From Acidobacteriaceae bacterium (GTDB lineage Bacteria; Acidobacteriota; Terriglobia; Terriglobales; Acidobacteriaceae), in assembly GCA_003164255.1 (NCBI GenBank), contig PLST01000357.1, positions 1-6,162 on the forward strand: a stretch of 6,162 nt of DNA, in the 5' to 3' direction. The first letter of the stretch is position 1, and each line of letters starts with the position of its first letter. The notes below the pieces were generated by a model. The model ran no database searches, was not told the DNA's origin, and worked only from the letters and a program-made list of their open reading frames with translations. Both the position numbers and the translations under genes were made by a program. Positions 5,062 to 6,162 of the stretch are shown piece by piece.

Positions 5062-5775
5062 ATGTTTGAAGATTCCACGTTTGAATCCGGAGGAAGGATC
5101 AAGACCAAGAGCGGTCGTTGGATGATGTTTACGGGCATCATCAATGGTTCGATTCTGATTTTGCTCATCCTCATCCCGCTGATCTATCCTGAGGCGCTGC
5201 CCAAGGGCGCCATGCAGACTTTGCTGTTTGCCCCGCCCCCTCCGCCCCCTCCGCCCCCCCCGCCGCCTCCGCCCGAAGTTGTGCACGTTGTCCATGTTCA
5301 GTCGGAAATGATGAACAATCAGCTCACGGCGCCAACCCGCATTCCACACAACATTGTTCAGGTCGCCGAAAAGGAAGCGCCCACCTCCAGCATCGGCGTG
5401 GCCGGAATGGAAGGTTTGGGTGGCAGCAGCGCAACGGACTCCCTGTTCGCAAATAAGGGGCCCAAGGTGCAGGCCGCAGCTCCCAAGAAGGTGAGCATCT
5501 CGGCCGGCGTCATGGTCGGCATGCTGTTGCAGAAAACCCAGCCCATTTACCCCCCAATCGCAAAGGCCGCGCGCGTTTCCGGTACGGTGGTTCTTCAGGC
5601 CACCATCTCGAAGACAGGCCAGATCGAGGGACTTCACGTGATCAGTGGCCCGGCCATGTTGCAACAGGCGGCCATGGACGCGGTGAAGACTTGGCGCTAC
5701 AGGCCCTACCTGCTGAACAACGAGCCGGTAGAAGTTGAAACCACGGTGAACGTGATCTTCACCCTTGGTGGATGA
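5062..5775 (+). CDS. tonB: TonB-family energy transducer
   Basis: A 237-residue protein. A short cytosolic head (MFEDSTFESGGRIKTKSGRW) is followed by one membrane helix at about 21-41 (MMFTGIINGSILILLILIPL), then a run of 14 prolines (58-71) that starts a periplasmic spacer. A linker to about residue 155 leads into the TonB C-terminal domain: Y163-PPIAKAARVSGTVVLQ, ISKTGQIEGLHVISGP, AAMDAVKTWRYRPY (Trp211) and VEVETTVNVIFTL. TonB spans the periplasm and passes proton-motive energy from ExbB/ExbD to outer-membrane receptors. The proline run here is pure Pro and not the Pro-Glu/Pro-Lys repeat of enterobacterial TonB. The start is set by GAGG 6 nt upstream (5052-5055). The exbB-like gene follows after 139 bp. 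The DNA for the proline run has repeated 9-nt units and a run of eight C, so its length may vary between strains. Confidence 0.93.
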   Translation: MFEDSTFESGGRIKTKSGRWMMFTGIINGSILILLILIPLIYPEALPKGAMQTLLFAPPPPPPPPPPPPPPEVVHVVHVQSEMMNNQLTAPTRIPHNIVQVAEKEAPTSSIGVAGMEGLGGSSATDSLFANKGPKVQAAAPKKVSISAGVMVGMLLQKTQPIYPPIAKAARVSGTVVLQATISKTGQIEGLHVISGPAMLQQAAMDAVKTWRYRPYLLNNEPVEVETTVNVIFTLGG

Positions 5776-5786
5776 TGAAACCACTG

Positions 5787-5817
5787 GCTCCCTGGCAGTT
5801 TCTGACCGGGGAGCTTT
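5787..5817 (+). terminator. Terminator-like hairpin after tonB
   Basis: GCTCCCTGG (5787-5795) pairs with CCGGGGAGC (5806-5814) over nine positions including one G-T; inside it CAG and CTG (5796-5798, 5802-5804) can pair round TTT with one bulged A. TTTGCTATT follows. The stem is strong but the T-tract short, so partial termination is likely: tonB could be made in excess of exbB, or exbB may depend on read-through. Confidence 0.55.
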
Positions 5818-5828
5818 GCTATTGACCT

Positions 5829-5857
5829 GAATGCGAATCCGGAAACGAGCCGCATTC
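5829..5857 (+). repeat. Inverted repeat in the tonB-exbB spacer
   Basis: GAATGCG (5829-5835) and CGCATTC (5851-5857) are a perfect 7-bp inverted repeat separated by 15 nt. It lies after the terminator-like hairpin and 57 nt ahead of the exbB start. It may be a second RNA stem in the leader of exbB or a dyad bound by a regulator; the sequence alone does not decide. Confidence 0.4.
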
Positions 5858-5914
5858 CCAGCAACCGTAAGGTAGTCTTCAGTTCACAAGAAACTCCTTA
5901 GGAGGAACGATTCA

Positions 5915-6162
5915 GTGATTCTCGCTCAACTCGCACATTTCGCTTCGCACACGGTCAGCAGCCTGGCACTTTTCCAGGATGAGCAGACAGTCAGCTTCAG
6001 CCCCATGGGGCTGTGGGATCATATGGGATGGTTGGCCCGCTGCGTGGCCATCCTCCTCTTCATCGAGTCGATCTGGTCGCTGGCTGTCATGATCGACCGT
6101 TACCTGTACTTCTCTGCTGCCCGCAAGCAGTCGCGCGAGTTCGCGCCCAAGGTTGCCGGCGC
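5915..6162 (+). CDS. exbB: ExbB/TolQ/MotA-family proton channel protein, N-terminal part
   Basis: The first 82 residues of a gene that continues past the window. GTG at 5915 is chosen because a full AGGAGGA (5900-5906) lies 8-9 nt upstream. The product starts (M)ILAQLAHFASHTVSSLALFQ, then SFSPMGLWDHMGWLARCVAI, a membrane helix at about 40-60, and MIDRYLYFSAARKQSREFAP. The order of short periplasmic head, first helix ending in 'MIDR', and a basic cytosolic start is typical of ExbB/TolQ proteins, and the position straight after tonB makes ExbB the likely member. With ExbD it forms the proton-conducting motor that energises TonB. TolQ cannot be excluded because the remaining helices are missing. 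ExbD is expected just downstream. Confidence 0.88.
   Translation, partial: MILAQLAHFASHTVSSLALFQDEQTVSFSPMGLWDHMGWLARCVAILLFIESIWSLAVMIDRYLYFSAARKQSREFAPKVAG

Noticed and set aside
4654..5784. 376-residue minus-strand frame opposite the secF end and tonB
   Set aside because: It spans two well-supported plus-strand genes and includes a Gly/Arg stretch that is just the reverse of the TonB proline codons.

Overview
The window looks like chromosomal DNA of an acidobacterium, probably Terriglobia/Acidobacteriaceae. The evidence is moderately high GC, mixed ATG/GTG/TTG starts, the N-termini of the SecF, TonB and ExbB-type proteins, and the gene order. I assign the taxon by familiarity with these protein styles, not by a search.

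Layout: positions 1-158 hold the 3' end of a GatA-like amidase gene. A gene for a secreted protein of unknown function follows 11 bp later (170-889). From 890 to 1732 there is a gene-poor stretch. It holds a frameshifted relic resembling the FmdE family (924-1128), a probable 35-residue single-span membrane protein on the minus strand with a TTG start (1119-1226), a good sigma70-type promoter (1387-1414), and a set of nested complementary segments that suggests a structured RNA or long regulated leader (1435-1633) ahead of yajC. Then come yajC (1733-2062), secD (2131-3747) and secF (3823-4797), the accessory part of the Sec translocase. After a 264-bp spacer comes tonB (5062-5775), then a terminator-like hairpin, then the start of an exbB/tolQ-type gene that runs off the window (5915-6162).

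The genes make functional sense together. YajC-SecD-SecF use the proton-motive force to help exported proteins leave the Sec channel. TonB with ExbB (and presumably ExbD beyond the edge) uses the same force to energise outer-membrane transporters, which are themselves Sec substrates.

No complete new defence, mobile or biosynthetic system is visible. The least explained material is non-coding: the putative RNA upstream of yajC, a run of small hairpins between the operon genes, and the tiny minus-strand gene whose ribosome-binding site is predicted to fold.
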